Assembly (NCBI GenBank): GCA_964406105.1
Contig: CAYOQK010000026.1
Coordinates: forward strand, 1-25,950
Length of the DNA stretch: 25,950 nt
Source: WGAB01 sp964406105
GTDB taxonomy: Bacteria; Hydrothermota; Hydrothermia; WGAB01
Direction: 5' to 3'
Of the stretch, positions 14,486 to 23,504 are shown piece by piece. A program made the position numbers and the translations under genes. Under the pieces are notes generated by a model. It saw only the letters and a list, made by a program, of their open reading frames with translations, had not been told where the DNA came from and searched no databases. The first letter of the stretch is position 1, and every line of letters begins with the position of its first letter.

Positions 14486-17400
14486 AGCCGGGATTCTTCT
14501 GCTGTTGGTGGGCCTGCTCTCTGCCCAACAGGTGGTGACCATTGAAGAGGTCCAAGGCCACAGTGATTCCTCGCCCTACGAAGGCCAAACGGTCACCGTG
14601 TACGGCATCGTGACCGCGGGGTCCACCTGGCTCCACGACCTCCGCGGGTTCTTCATCCAAGAGGCCCCAGGGGCCTGGCACGGGGTTTTCGTGTACCGGG
14701 GACAAAACCCGGTGACGGTTCAGCCCGGCGATTCCGTTCGGGTTACCGGCACCGTGCAGGAGTACTACGGCCTTACAGAGATCTCCATTTCCAGCCCTTC
14801 AGATGTAGAGGTGCTGGCTTCGCACCGGCCGATCCCCGCGCCCGTGCTCGTGAACACCGGCGACATCGCCACCGGTAGCCCCAACGCAGAGCCCTACGAG
14901 GGGGTACTGGTACAAGTGGGGCCCGTGGTGGTGGTGGACGATAACCTGGGCTACGGCGAATGGGGCATTGATGACGGCACGGGCATGTGCCGGGTGGACG
15001 ACGCCGCCGATTACTCCTACACGCCCCAGGTGGGCGATAGCCTGTTGGCCGTGATCGGCGTTCTCCACTTTACCTACGGCGACTTCAAGATGGAGCCCCG
15101 CGGCGACGCAGACATCATCCGTACAGCCAACGGCACGGGCCAGGTATTCCTGGATCCCTCGGTGGTGCCCCCGGAGGAACACCTGGATACCCTGCGGATC
15201 CGGCTCCAGGGCGTAGTACCGGCACCCCTCCAAACCGTGGAGTTCCTGTTGCCCACCGAGTTTGACTGGAGCGGTAGCCCCGACAGCGTGCTCCTCACGG
15301 GCCCCGGCTATACCAACGCCAGCCTGGAGGTCCTGGGCTCGGGTGCGCCCGGAGACCCCTACCGCATCCGTATTGAAGACGCCAGCATCACCTCGGAAAA
15401 CCCCGGCGAGGCGATCCTCTTCGGTTTGGTGAGCGCTCCAGAACCCGGCACCTATCCCCTGGTGGTGGCCACAGCCGCTGAGGGCGAGCCCGTGGCCTTG
15501 GTGGACACCCCCAAGATCCAGGTGATCTCCATTGACGGCAGCGGTACTGTGGAGTACATGCCCCAGGAGCTCTACCGAGGACTGGCCACAGACCTAAGCA
15601 TCACGCTGTACGGGGAACTCGGCACCCTGGGCATCGTGGAGTTTGATCTGCCGGACAGTGGCATCCAGTGGTCGGGTGAGTATGCCCTCAACGGCCCTGG
15701 CTTCGTGGGTGCCACCCCCCAGGTGTTGCCGGGCAACGTGCTTCGCATCACCTACGCCCACGTTACCGCCCAAAAGTACGGCAACGTGGTGCTCTACGGG
15801 GTCCAGGTGACCGGAGAGGCCACCTTCTACACCGTAGATGTCCGTACCGCCAGCCTGGGAGGTACGCCCGCCAGTATCGCTGAACCGCCTACGTACGTGG
15901 TGGTGCGAGCAGATTCCACCTATCCGCTCACCTACTTCCACACCCCAGGGATCAAAGAACGCCTCACCGGCCGCCAGGTACGGGTTCGGGGCACGGTGGT
16001 GGCCGCCTTGGGGGCCCAGGTGTACATCCAGGATTCCACCGGTGGCTTGGTGCTCTATAACCCCTCTCCCCTGCCCGACCTGGGCACTCGGGTGTGGGCA
16101 CTGGGGGTGTACTCTCCCTACGCTGAACTGGAAGAGCTCACCAACCCTACGGTGATCCGGTCGGTGCCGGGCTTTCCCTACGACACCCTGGTGGTCACCG
16201 CGGCCGACTTCGGCGAACCCCTGGAAGGGCGGTTGATCCGCATCAATGGCATCCACCTGGACGCTCCCCTCACCCTGGTGGGGGATAACTCGTACACCCT
16301 CTCGGATTCCACCGGCACCTTTAGCATGTACATTGACCGAGATGCTGGCCTGGATGGCCTGGTGATCCCTGCGGGCGACCTGGACCTGATCGGCGTGCTG
16401 AGCCAGCACTACGAAACATACCAGATCAATCCACGGTTCGCTCGGGACTTCCTGCTTCAAGGCAACGGCTCAGGTCAGGCCCGTTTTGTGCCCACCTTCA
16501 AACCCTACCGGGATTCGGGCGACACCCTGCTCTTGGAAATCCAGCCAACGGGCCAACCTCTGCAGTCGCTGCAGGTGGCTGTGGACTCCCTGTTGCCCGT
16601 GGCCGGCTTCGCTCTCCAAGGCAATGGCTTCATCGGAGCCTCGCTCACCGACAGCGTCGCACCGGACGGGCGCCGCATCGCCCTGATCACCCACGCATAC
16701 CTCACCGATGCAGACACCGTGTGGATCTTTGTGGCCGGCCCACCTGCGGAGCCCGGACGGGTGCCGGTGGAAGTGCGATCCTCTGTGGAAGCCCAGGGGC
16801 TCCTGGTGCCGCTAATGGAACAACCCACCTTTTACTACACCACCCCCATCGCCCAGGTCCAAGAGCCTGGGCCCGATGGCTACACCTCCGCACTGGTGGG
16901 CCAGCGGGTTCTGGTGGGTGGAGTGGTCACCTTCCCTGCGGGCATTGCCAATACGGACCGCACCAGCATCTTCCTGCAGGATGAAACCGGCGGGGTGAAC
17001 GTGTACTACTCCTCTGCCCTATTGGACTTCCGGGTGGGCGACGTGTTGCTGGTTTCTGGCGCTGTAACGGAGTACAACGGTCTTACCGAGGTCTCCGTGG
17101 GTGAAGCCACTGACTTCCAATTGCTGGGGCACCACGCGGCCCTGCCCGACACGTACCGCCTGCGGCCCGGCGAGATCCTCAAGGAGTCGCTGGAGGGCCG
17201 CTTTGTAGAGCTTCAAAACACAGTGGTGGCCACAGCCCCTGTGCCCGCCGGTGCCGGCTACAGCATGGAGGTGTGGAACGGCCAGGTGCCGGTTACGGTG
17301 TACCTCTACCCTACCACCGGCATTGATCTGCCCGTCCTGCAGCCAGGCACCCTGATCCGCACCCTGTGGGGTGTGGTGGGCCAGTATGACTCCCAGGAAC

Positions 17401-17780
17401 CCTACACCTCAGGGTACCAACTCCTGCCCCGGTTTCCTGAGGATGTGGTGTTGGACACCGCCCCACCCGAACCCACGGTGAACCTGCGGCTTTCCACCAA
17501 TGTGTTTGCGCCGAGCTTGGCCTCCGAGCGGCTGAGGATTTCCATCTCCGGGCCTCCAGAGTACGCCTACACGCTGAAACTCTACGATTCCCGTGGTCGG
17601 GTGGTGCACACCTTTTTCCAGGATGCACCGGCCCGCACAGGAACCCTATCCTGGGACGGCCGGACGGCCAACGGTGAGCGGCTCCCCGTGGGCTTGTACA
17701 TCCTCCAACTGCGGGCAATCCACGGTACCGATACCCGGGTGATCCACCGCACCTTGGTGATCTCAGCACCCTTCAAATAA
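14472..17780 (+). CDS. Large secreted modular protein: OB-fold doublets, Ig-like repeats and FlgD/Por-type C-terminal domain
   Basis: This 1102-residue protein starts with a signal peptide (MKAFKAGILLLLVGLLSA, cut near residue 18). I read the layout as OB-fold pair (20-215), two Ig-like modules (219-350, 354-478), a second OB pair (485-660), a third Ig-like module (664-790), a third OB pair (795-990) and a C-terminal FlgD-like domain (1005-1102). The OB units share patterns such as GxVxxxGxVT, IQDxTGGxxVY and GDxxxVxGxVxEYxGLTE. The Ig-like modules begin with NGTG, DGSG or NGSG and share a GPGF/GNGF motif. OB units of this kind occur in secreted nucleases and lamin-tail proteins; no nuclease domain is visible here, so a surface or adhesive role is possible. 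The ending YTLKLYDSRGRVV...LPVGLYILQL resembles sorting domains of FCB-type secreted proteins. The ATG has AAAAGGAG upstream. Confidence 0.85.
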   Translation: MKAFKAGILLLLVGLLSAQQVVTIEEVQGHSDSSPYEGQTVTVYGIVTAGSTWLHDLRGFFIQEAPGAWHGVFVYRGQNPVTVQPGDSVRVTGTVQEYYGLTEISISSPSDVEVLASHRPIPAPVLVNTGDIATGSPNAEPYEGVLVQVGPVVVVDDNLGYGEWGIDDGTGMCRVDDAADYSYTPQVGDSLLAVIGVLHFTYGDFKMEPRGDADIIRTANGTGQVFLDPSVVPPEEHLDTLRIRLQGVVPAPLQTVEFLLPTEFDWSGSPDSVLLTGPGYTNASLEVLGSGAPGDPYRIRIEDASITSENPGEAILFGLVSAPEPGTYPLVVATAAEGEPVALVDTPKIQVISIDGSGTVEYMPQELYRGLATDLSITLYGELGTLGIVEFDLPDSGIQWSGEYALNGPGFVGATPQVLPGNVLRITYAHVTAQKYGNVVLYGVQVTGEATFYTVDVRTASLGGTPASIAEPPTYVVVRADSTYPLTYFHTPGIKERLTGRQVRVRGTVVAALGAQVYIQDSTGGLVLYNPSPLPDLGTRVWALGVYSPYAELEELTNPTVIRSVPGFPYDTLVVTAADFGEPLEGRLIRINGIHLDAPLTLVGDNSYTLSDSTGTFSMYIDRDAGLDGLVIPAGDLDLIGVLSQHYETYQINPRFARDFLLQGNGSGQARFVPTFKPYRDSGDTLLLEIQPTGQPLQSLQVAVDSLLPVAGFALQGNGFIGASLTDSVAPDGRRIALITHAYLTDADTVWIFVAGPPAEPGRVPVEVRSSVEAQGLLVPLMEQPTFYYTTPIAQVQEPGPDGYTSALVGQRVLVGGVVTFPAGIANTDRTSIFLQDETGGVNVYYSSALLDFRVGDVLLVSGAVTEYNGLTEVSVGEATDFQLLGHHAALPDTYRLRPGEILKESLEGRFVELQNTVVATAPVPAGAGYSMEVWNGQVPVTVYLYPTTGIDLPVLQPGTLIRTLWGVVGQYDSQEPYTSGYQLLPRFPEDVVLDTAPPEPTVNLRLSTNVFAPSLASERLRISISGPPEYAYTLKLYDSRGRVVHTFFQDAPARTGTLSWDGRTANGERLPVGLYILQLRAIHGTDTRVIHRTLVISAPFK

Positions 17781-17783
17781 GCC

Positions 17784-19184
17784 ATGGCTCAAAGAAACCC
17801 ACAGGCCTCTACTGCCAACGGTGCCCGGGTGCCTCCCCATTCGGTGGAGGCGGAAATGGAAATCTTAGGCGCCATGATGCTCCAGGAGACCGCCTTGTAC
17901 AAGGCCATAGAGAGCTTGAAACCCGAGGACTTCTACCTGGAGAAACACCGGCGCATCTTCAATGCCATTCTGGAGGTGTTCAACCGCAAGGAAACCGTGT
18001 CCGCAGTATCGGTGCGGGAGGAGTTAAAGCGCACCCAGGAGTTGGACCTGGTGGGAGGATGGCAGTACCTGGCCAATCTGGTGGAAACCGTGATCTCTCC
18101 GGCCTTTGCGGACGAGGACATCCAAACCATTGTAGAGAACGCCATTTACCGCGAAGTGATCCAGGTGGCCTCTGAGGCCCTGGACCGGGCGTACCACCGC
18201 ACCGATCCCGCTGAACAACTCCTGGATCACATTGAGCAGAGGCTCCTGGAGATCCGCCAACGGAAACTCAACACCTCCTTCCGCAAGGTGGAAGAGCTGA
18301 TTGGGGAGGTGCAAAACAAGATCCTGGAAAACCGAAGCCGCCAGCGGTCCATCACGGGGATCCCCTCGGGCTTTGAGCAATTGGACGAGATGACCGCAGG
18401 GTTCCAGCCTGGAGACCTGGTGATCGTAGCGTCGCGCCCCTCGGTGGGGAAAACGAGTTTCGCCCTCAACATCATGCACCATTTGGCCGTGGCAGAGGGG
18501 ATTCCTTCTGCCATCTTCAGCTTGGAGATGTCAGCGGAGCAACTGGTGATCCGCCTTCTGAGTCTGGAGGCCATGGTGAGTTCCCAGAAGATCAAAACCG
18601 GCCGGTTGAACGACTCTGAGATTGAGCGGATCTTAGAGGCCACTCGTCGGTTGCAGGAGGTGCCCATTTACATTGACGACACCCCTTCCATCCACATCTT
18701 GGAGCTCAAGGCCAAGGCCCGTCGCATTGTGCGGGATGCCAAGGCCCGCATCCTCTTTGTGGACTACCTACAGTTGATCCGAGGTCTGCGGGCGGAGAAC
18801 CGCGTACAGGAGATCTCGGGCATCTCCCAGGCTTTGAAGGCTTTGGCCAAAGAGCTCCAGGTGCCCGTGGTGGCCCTGTCGCAGCTCTCACGGGCTCCAG
18901 AGCACCGCCGCGACGACAAACGGCCTCGCCTGGCCGACCTGCGGGAATCCGGCAGCATTGAGCAGGACGCCGACGTGGTGCTCTTCCTCTTCCGCCCGGA
19001 GATGTACAGCCGGGAGCCCAGTGAGGTGAGCGGCCTCACCGAGGTCATCATTGGCAAACAGCGGAACGGGCCCACCGGCACCGTGAAGTTCACCTTCTTG
19101 AAGGACTTTATGAAGTTTGAACCCGCCCCTGAGGAATCCGACTTTGGCTATTCCGCCTACGTCACCGGTGAGGAGGAATGGTAG
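17784..19184 (+). CDS. dnaB: Replicative DNA helicase
   Basis: This 466-residue protein is the hexameric helicase of the replication fork. The N-terminal helical domain (about 18-120) is followed by the RecA-like ATPase domain. Walker A is SRPSVGKTS (217-225, Lys223), Walker B is ILFVDYLQLI, and the arginine-finger region FLFRPEMY precedes the conserved IIGKQRNGPTG. No intein interrupts it. The ATG at 17784 lies 3 nt after the stop of the secreted-protein gene and has no Shine-Dalgarno-like sequence, so translation probably depends on coupling. An unrelated cell-surface gene upstream is an unusual partner. The next gene has its own promoter. Confidence 0.97.
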   Translation: MAQRNPQASTANGARVPPHSVEAEMEILGAMMLQETALYKAIESLKPEDFYLEKHRRIFNAILEVFNRKETVSAVSVREELKRTQELDLVGGWQYLANLVETVISPAFADEDIQTIVENAIYREVIQVASEALDRAYHRTDPAEQLLDHIEQRLLEIRQRKLNTSFRKVEELIGEVQNKILENRSRQRSITGIPSGFEQLDEMTAGFQPGDLVIVASRPSVGKTSFALNIMHHLAVAEGIPSAIFSLEMSAEQLVIRLLSLEAMVSSQKIKTGRLNDSEIERILEATRRLQEVPIYIDDTPSIHILELKAKARRIVRDAKARILFVDYLQLIRGLRAENRVQEISGISQALKALAKELQVPVVALSQLSRAPEHRRDDKRPRLADLRESGSIEQDADVVLFLFRPEMYSREPSEVSGLTEVIIGKQRNGPTGTVKFTFLKDFMKFEPAPEESDFGYSAYVTGEEEW

Positions 19185-19187
19185 GCC

Positions 19188-19215
19188 TTGAAAGTCGGAG
19201 GGGTTTGGCTATACT
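19188..19215 (+). promoter_or_regulatory. Promoter of the yebC-ruvC-ruvA operon
   Basis: TTGAAA (19188-19193) and TATACT (19210-19215) are separated by 16 bp. The -35 begins only 4 nt after the dnaB stop. The leader is about 14 nt and holds CGGAGGTGAT as ribosome binding site before the ATG at 19236. Confidence 0.75.
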
Positions 19216-19235
19216 TAGCACGGAGGTGATGCTCT

Positions 19236-19994
19236 ATGGCAGGCCACTCTAAATGGGCTCAAATCAAACACAAGAAAGCCCGGGTAGACGCCCAGCGGGG
19301 CAAGATTTTCAGCAAGTTGATTCGGGAGATCACCGTGGCCGCCCGCTTGGGCGGGGGTGACCCGGAACACAATCCCCGGCTCCGGTTGGCCATTGAACGG
19401 GCCCGCCAGCACAACATGCCGTGGGACAACATTGAACGCGCCATCAAACGGGGCACCGGCGAGATTGAGGGGGCCAAGTACGAAACCGTGGTGTACGAAG
19501 GGTACGCCCCCGGGGGGGTTGCCCTGCTGATCAAAGCCCTCACCGACAACAAAAACCGCACCACCGGCGAGGTGCGCCACGTCCTCTCTAAACACGGGGG
19601 ACACATGGCCGGCGCAGGCTCTGTGGCTTGGCAGTTCAAGGAGATGGGCGTGATCTACATTGAGCGCGAGGGCGTGGACGAAGACGCCGTGCTGGAGGTG
19701 GCCTTAGAGGCCGGCGCCGAAGACGTTAAGGTCCAAGAGGATACCTATGAGGTGTGGACCGACCCCAAGGAGTTCTACACCGTGAAAACCGCCTTTGAGG
19801 AAAAGCAGTTTCCCATCTCCTCCGCCCAGATCACCCTGGTTCCCCAGAACACCGTAAAACTGGACCAAAAGCAGGCGGAAAAGGTGCTCAAACTGGTGGA
19901 AGCCTTAGAGGACTTAGACGACGTCCAGGAAGTGTACGCCAACTTTGACATTCCTGAAGACGTTCTGGAAGCCCTGGCTCAGGCCTCAAGTTGA
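19236..19994 (+). CDS. yebC: YebC/PmpR family regulatory / translation factor
   Basis: This 252-residue protein has the invariant start MAGHSKWAQIKHKKA and the N-terminal ARLGGGDPEHNPRLRLAIERA stretch (split across residues 36-56), and full family length. YebC proteins have been described as DNA-binding regulators of ruvC and of quorum sensing, and more recently as ribosome-associated factors that help translate proline stretches. Here it leads an operon with ruvC and ruvA, the classical arrangement. Its TGA overlaps the TTG start of ruvC by 4 nt. Confidence 0.95.
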   Translation: MAGHSKWAQIKHKKARVDAQRGKIFSKLIREITVAARLGGGDPEHNPRLRLAIERARQHNMPWDNIERAIKRGTGEIEGAKYETVVYEGYAPGGVALLIKALTDNKNRTTGEVRHVLSKHGGHMAGAGSVAWQFKEMGVIYIEREGVDEDAVLEVALEAGAEDVKVQEDTYEVWTDPKEFYTVKTAFEEKQFPISSAQITLVPQNTVKLDQKQAEKVLKLVEALEDLDDVQEVYANFDIPEDVLEALAQASS

Positions 19995-20476
19995 AGATCC
20001 TCGGCCTTGACCCTGGCATTCAACACGTAGGCCTCGCTCTACTGGGAGGGGGACGTCTCCTGGAAGTTCAGGAATACCGACCACCAGCGGGCCCTCTGGC
20101 CCAACGCCTCTTGCACCTGGAACGCTTTTTAGATCACCTTTTGGAACACTGGACCCCCCAGGTGGCCGCGTTGGAACAGGTGATCTACCACCGCAACGTG
20201 CGATCGGCTCTTACCCTGGGAGCCGCCCGAGGGGTGGTCCTGCTCACCTTAGCGCGCCACGGGGTGGAAATCCACGAGCTTTCCCCTACCCGAGTGAAAC
20301 GAGCGGTCACCGGCAACGGCCGGGCTTCTAAGGCCCAAATCCTCTACATGGTTCAACAACTCACCGGCCTCCCTTCCCACATGGGAGACCACGTGGCCGA
20401 TGCGGTGGCCTGCGCTTTGGCACTGGCGCGGGAGTTTTCCCATGCTGTACCGAATCCGCGGCCGCATCGTGGATAA
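19991..20476 (+). CDS. ruvC: Holliday junction resolvase RuvC
   Basis: This 161-residue RNase-H-fold endonuclease cuts four-way DNA junctions with RuvAB. The catalytic acids are D7 (GLDPG), E62 (ALEQV), and D133 and D137 in GDHVADAVACAL. It starts with TTG, overlapping the yebC stop in TTGA, with no strong ribosome binding site, so translational coupling is likely. The last 35 nt overlap ruvA in another frame, and the C-terminal tail (about 150-161) is consequently poorly conserved. Confidence 0.95.
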   Translation: MKILGLDPGIQHVGLALLGGGRLLEVQEYRPPAGPLAQRLLHLERFLDHLLEHWTPQVAALEQVIYHRNVRSALTLGAARGVVLLTLARHGVEIHELSPTRVKRAVTGNGRASKAQILYMVQQLTGLPSHMGDHVADAVACALALAREFSHAVPNPRPHRG

Positions 20477-21035
20477 GTCCCCACCCCTGTGTCGGCTGGC
20501 CCTGGAACTCTCCAGAGACAGCGAGGTGGTCCTGGAAGTGGTGGTCCCCCTTAGCAACCACGAACAGCTCCGGGAGGTAGGCGAAATCCAAGAGCTCCTC
20601 CTCGTGCCCCATGTCTCCGATCGGGGAGTGGTGCTCTACGGGTTTCTTCACGAGGAGGATCGGCGGCTCTTTCAGGTCCTCCTGGACCTACCCAACGTGG
20701 GGCGCGGTCTGGCCCTTCGCCTCCTTTCCCACATGCACGCCCGCGATCTGCTGGCCGCGGTGGCACGAGGCGACCGCTCTGTGTTTGAACGGGTTCCAGG
20801 GATCGGCAAAAAACGGGCCGAGCGTTTGGTGTTTGAACTCCAACAGAGGCTCTCCGAATTCCCCACCACGTTGACCCCCACCTCCACCGATCTGTTGGAC
20901 CGTGCTCTGCGGGCTTTGGTACAATTGGGACTCAAGGAATCCGAAGCCCGCGAACGCTTGGAACGGGTGCGTTCTCGCCTCCAACCCGACACCTCACTGG
21001 AGGACCTGCTCCGCTGGGCCCTCCGCGAAACCTAA
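20442..21035 (+). CDS. ruvA: Holliday junction branch-migration protein RuvA
   Basis: This 197-residue protein binds four-way junctions as a tetramer and loads the RuvB motor. It has the N-terminal OB fold (MLYRIRGRIVDK to LYGFL, 1-69), two helix-hairpin-helix motifs (LDLPNVGRG, 81-89; VPGIGKKRAERL, 118-129) and the C-terminal RuvB-binding helices (about 145-197). I chose ATG 20442, with GGGAG upstream and the correct family N-terminus; an earlier in-frame ATG at 20400 would extend into ruvC. ruvB is not next: a minus-strand glycosyltransferase follows tail to tail after 71 bp, which hold no convincing terminator. Confidence 0.95.
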   Translation: MLYRIRGRIVDKSPPLCRLALELSRDSEVVLEVVVPLSNHEQLREVGEIQELLLVPHVSDRGVVLYGFLHEEDRRLFQVLLDLPNVGRGLALRLLSHMHARDLLAAVARGDRSVFERVPGIGKKRAERLVFELQQRLSEFPTTLTPTSTDLLDRALRALVQLGLKESEARERLERVRSRLQPDTSLEDLLRWALRET

Positions 21036-21106
21036 GGGCCCTCAGAGGGTACTGGCTTCGGTTTTCTCCTGGGAACAGAAAGGACCCCCACTCTCCAGAA
21101 CGAGGG

Positions 21107-22183
21107 TTATGGGTTCACCAGAGATTGCATTTCGCGGTACACCCGCTCCACATGACACTCCCAGCAGGCCTTTTCCTGCACCAGGGCCTTGTTGATGGAA
21201 CGGGCCCGTTGAATGAGATCAGGGCGGTTCAAAGCCTCTCGGATCCGCCGGGCCAGGTCGGCCGGATTCCCAGGCTCAAACAAAAGCCCGTTGAAGCCGT
21301 CTAAGATCCACTCGCGATTGGCTGGAAGATCCGAGACCACTGGAAACACCCCCAGGGCCATGGCCTCCAACAGGGATACGGACGTGGAATCCACCAGCGA
21401 AGCCGACAGGTACACCTGTCCTTGGGCCACGGTTTCCATGAGCTGGGGATAGGGCAGAAAGCCGGTAAAGGTCACCCGATCCCTGAGCAGGGGATGGGCC
21501 TGCACGTACGCTCGCACCTGTGGCCCCAAGGAGCCATCGGAGGCCATGATCAGCCGAACCGGGAGCCCCTCCTGCAACAGAAGTTCCAGGGCCCGCACCA
21601 GGGTGAAGGGATCCATGTCCGGGGCGATCCGCCGATGGGAAACCAGCACCCACTCCTGGGGTACGGAAAAGGCCGGAAGAGCGCGCTGTCGCAACCATTG
21701 GGGGATTCCCCAGGTGATCACGCTGATGCGTTCACGGGGATAGCCGTAGCGCTCCACCAGGCGGTCCCTCATCACCAGAGCGTCCACGGCGATCCTATGG
21801 GCCCGGTGCACAATGAAGTGGAAGGCCCACCGGTGCAGAGGGGTTTTCTCGGCGGTCAACAGGATATCGGACCCCCAACCGGCGAGGTACACGGGTCGCT
21901 TGCCCGCCACCAAGGCCGCCAAAAGCCCGTAGTTGGGCATGTTGACGGGGTTCAGCACATCGGGTTGGAGGGCTTCCACCACCCGTTTCACCCGATCAGC
22001 GGTGAGGGCATACCGGAAGGTGAGGTTCTGGATCCGAGGGGGTACGTAGATCCACCGTTCCCTGGTTTCCCGGGGAGGTTCCAAGGAAAGGGCGTACACC
22101 TCTCCGGGGTTCAACCGTTCCAGTTCCTCAATCCACCGAGGGGTATGAAAGGACGAGAGGTCGGCCAAGACGAGGATGCGCAT
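21107..22183 (-). CDS. GT4-type (GT-B fold) glycosyltransferase
   Basis: This 358-residue protein has a Rossmann-like N-terminal lobe starting MRILVLADLSSFHTPRW, a WGSDILL loop (103-109) near the cleft, and a C-terminal nucleotide-sugar lobe with VTFTGFLPYPQLM (237-249) and SLLEAMALGVFPVVSD (270-285). The usual E-x7-E of GT4 enzymes appears as D265-x7-E273, a conservative change of the first Glu. Donor and acceptor sugars cannot be read from the sequence; a role in surface polysaccharide or glycolipid is typical. It follows the tldE gene after 6 nt with no ribosome binding site, so it is probably translated from the same mRNA by coupling. Confidence 0.85.
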   Translation of the reverse strand: MRILVLADLSSFHTPRWIEELERLNPGEVYALSLEPPRETRERWIYVPPRIQNLTFRYALTADRVKRVVEALQPDVLNPVNMPNYGLLAALVAGKRPVYLAGWGSDILLTAEKTPLHRWAFHFIVHRAHRIAVDALVMRDRLVERYGYPRERISVITWGIPQWLRQRALPAFSVPQEWVLVSHRRIAPDMDPFTLVRALELLLQEGLPVRLIMASDGSLGPQVRAYVQAHPLLRDRVTFTGFLPYPQLMETVAQGQVYLSASLVDSTSVSLLEAMALGVFPVVSDLPANREWILDGFNGLLFEPGNPADLARRIREALNRPDLIQRARSINKALVQEKACWECHVERVYREMQSLVNP

Positions 22184-22189
22184 GGGCCA

Positions 22190-23503
22190 CTACTGGATGA
22201 AGGTGAAGTTCTCCACCACCAAATGGGGCACCAAGAGGTGGGCCGAGTACTTTTCGGTGAGGGTCAGGGTTTCGGTGGCGTCCACCACCGAGGACAGGGT
22301 TTCTAAGATGCTCACCAAGAACCTCATGTCCTGCACGCCGCCCACCACTTTGCCGTTTTCCACCAGCAGTGTGCCGTCGCGGGTGGTCCCCGTCACCTGG
22401 GTGCGCATCGGATTGAAAAAGTTGACATACCACAGATGACTGATCCACAACGCGCGCTCTTGGCGTTCCAGCAGCGCCGAAAGGTCTCCGGAGCCCTGGG
22501 CGGTGAGCACCAGGTTCTTGGGATAGGGGCCATAGGCGTTGTCAGGCCGAAGGGCATGGCCTGTGCTCTGGGTGCCCGCCTTTCGCGCCCAATAGGTATC
22601 AAACACCCCCTGGCGGGCCACCCCGTGATCCACAATCACCACCCGTTGCTTAGGCACCCCTTCGTAGTCAAAGGGCACGCCGCAGGTTCGCGGGTTCAGG
22701 GCGTCGTCCACAATGGACACCCGAGGGCTCATGATGCGTCGGCCAGGCCGCAAGAAACTCCAATGCTGGGCGATGGTGCGACCTCCAAACCCCATAAAGG
22801 CCAAGAACAGCAGCAAATGTCCCACGGCTGGAGGATCCAAGATCACGGTGTAGGGCCCTGGGGGCAACCGCCGAGGTTGGGCCGACCGATCGGCCCGCCA
22901 CACCGCCCGATCCAAAAGCTCTTGCAGAGGCAAGGCGTGCACCGACCGATCTACGCCGTGGGCGAATCCATGAGCCCCTTGGGGCGACTCCACAATGACC
23001 TTAAAACTGGCCCAAGTGTAGCGGTACGCCTTTTCAATGTGGGTAGAGGTCACCACCGCCACGGTGTGGGTGCGGGTGTCCAAGGTGCCAAAGGCCTGAT
23101 ATCCAGCCTTCTGGAGCGGCTTAAGGAGACGTTCCAGGGTTTCACCCTTGGCTCGGGGGCCAAAGTGATATGTGGCAGGATCAAAGCCAGGCAAAGGTTT
23201 GTGGGGTTGCGGTTCAGGCAAAGGGGGCAAGTCTGGGTCTTGGGGGGCGTTGCGGGCGAGTTCCGCAGCCCGTTGAATTGCGGCATCCACGGTGTCGGGC
23301 CGGATCTCACCCTGCACCAGCGCCACCCCTTGCCGGCCTTCCAGAAGCACCCGGGCCACCAGATCGGTTTTCCGCTGATGCACGTATTGGTTCACCTGGC
23401 TGGAGGCAAAGCGGGCCAGGTCGCGTTCCTCTTCCTCCAGCACCAGGTGCACCTGATCGTAGCCAGAGCGCCGGATTGCTTGCACCAGGGGTTGAAGGTC
23501 CAT
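22190..23503 (-). CDS. pmbA: TldE/PmbA, non-catalytic partner of the TldD protease
   Basis: This 437-residue protein shares the TldD/PmbA fold but lacks the HExxxH zinc site. In E. coli TldD and TldE form a heterodimer that degrades unfolded peptides, matures microcin B17 and helps remove the antitoxin CcdA. N- and C-terminal family features are present, including FDYEGVPKQRVVIVDHG (the FDDEG-like loop before the substrate channel) and NPMRTQVTGTTRDG near residue 375. It begins one nucleotide after the tldD stop, with GAGAGGA upstream of the ATG. Confidence 0.88.
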   Translation of the reverse strand: MDLQPLVQAIRRSGYDQVHLVLEEEERDLARFASSQVNQYVHQRKTDLVARVLLEGRQGVALVQGEIRPDTVDAAIQRAAELARNAPQDPDLPPLPEPQPHKPLPGFDPATYHFGPRAKGETLERLLKPLQKAGYQAFGTLDTRTHTVAVVTSTHIEKAYRYTWASFKVIVESPQGAHGFAHGVDRSVHALPLQELLDRAVWRADRSAQPRRLPPGPYTVILDPPAVGHLLLFLAFMGFGGRTIAQHWSFLRPGRRIMSPRVSIVDDALNPRTCGVPFDYEGVPKQRVVIVDHGVARQGVFDTYWARKAGTQSTGHALRPDNAYGPYPKNLVLTAQGSGDLSALLERQERALWISHLWYVNFFNPMRTQVTGTTRDGTLLVENGKVVGGVQDMRFLVSILETLSSVVDATETLTLTEKYSAHLLVPHLVVENFTFIQ

Positions 23504-23504
23504 T

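Noticed and set aside
17784..19184. Intein in dnaB
   Set aside because: The reading frame is 466 codons with all helicase motifs contiguous, so no insertion is present.
21036..21106. Bidirectional terminator between ruvA and the glycosyltransferase gene
   Set aside because: Only a 5-bp stem (CCCTC/GAGGG) with a 1-nt loop is visible and no T-run follows on either strand.
21422..22306. Long open frame on the + strand opposite the glycosyltransferase and tldE genes
   Set aside because: It mirrors conserved minus-strand genes, has low-complexity Gly/His-rich translation and no ribosome binding site; it is a shadow of GC-rich coding sequence.
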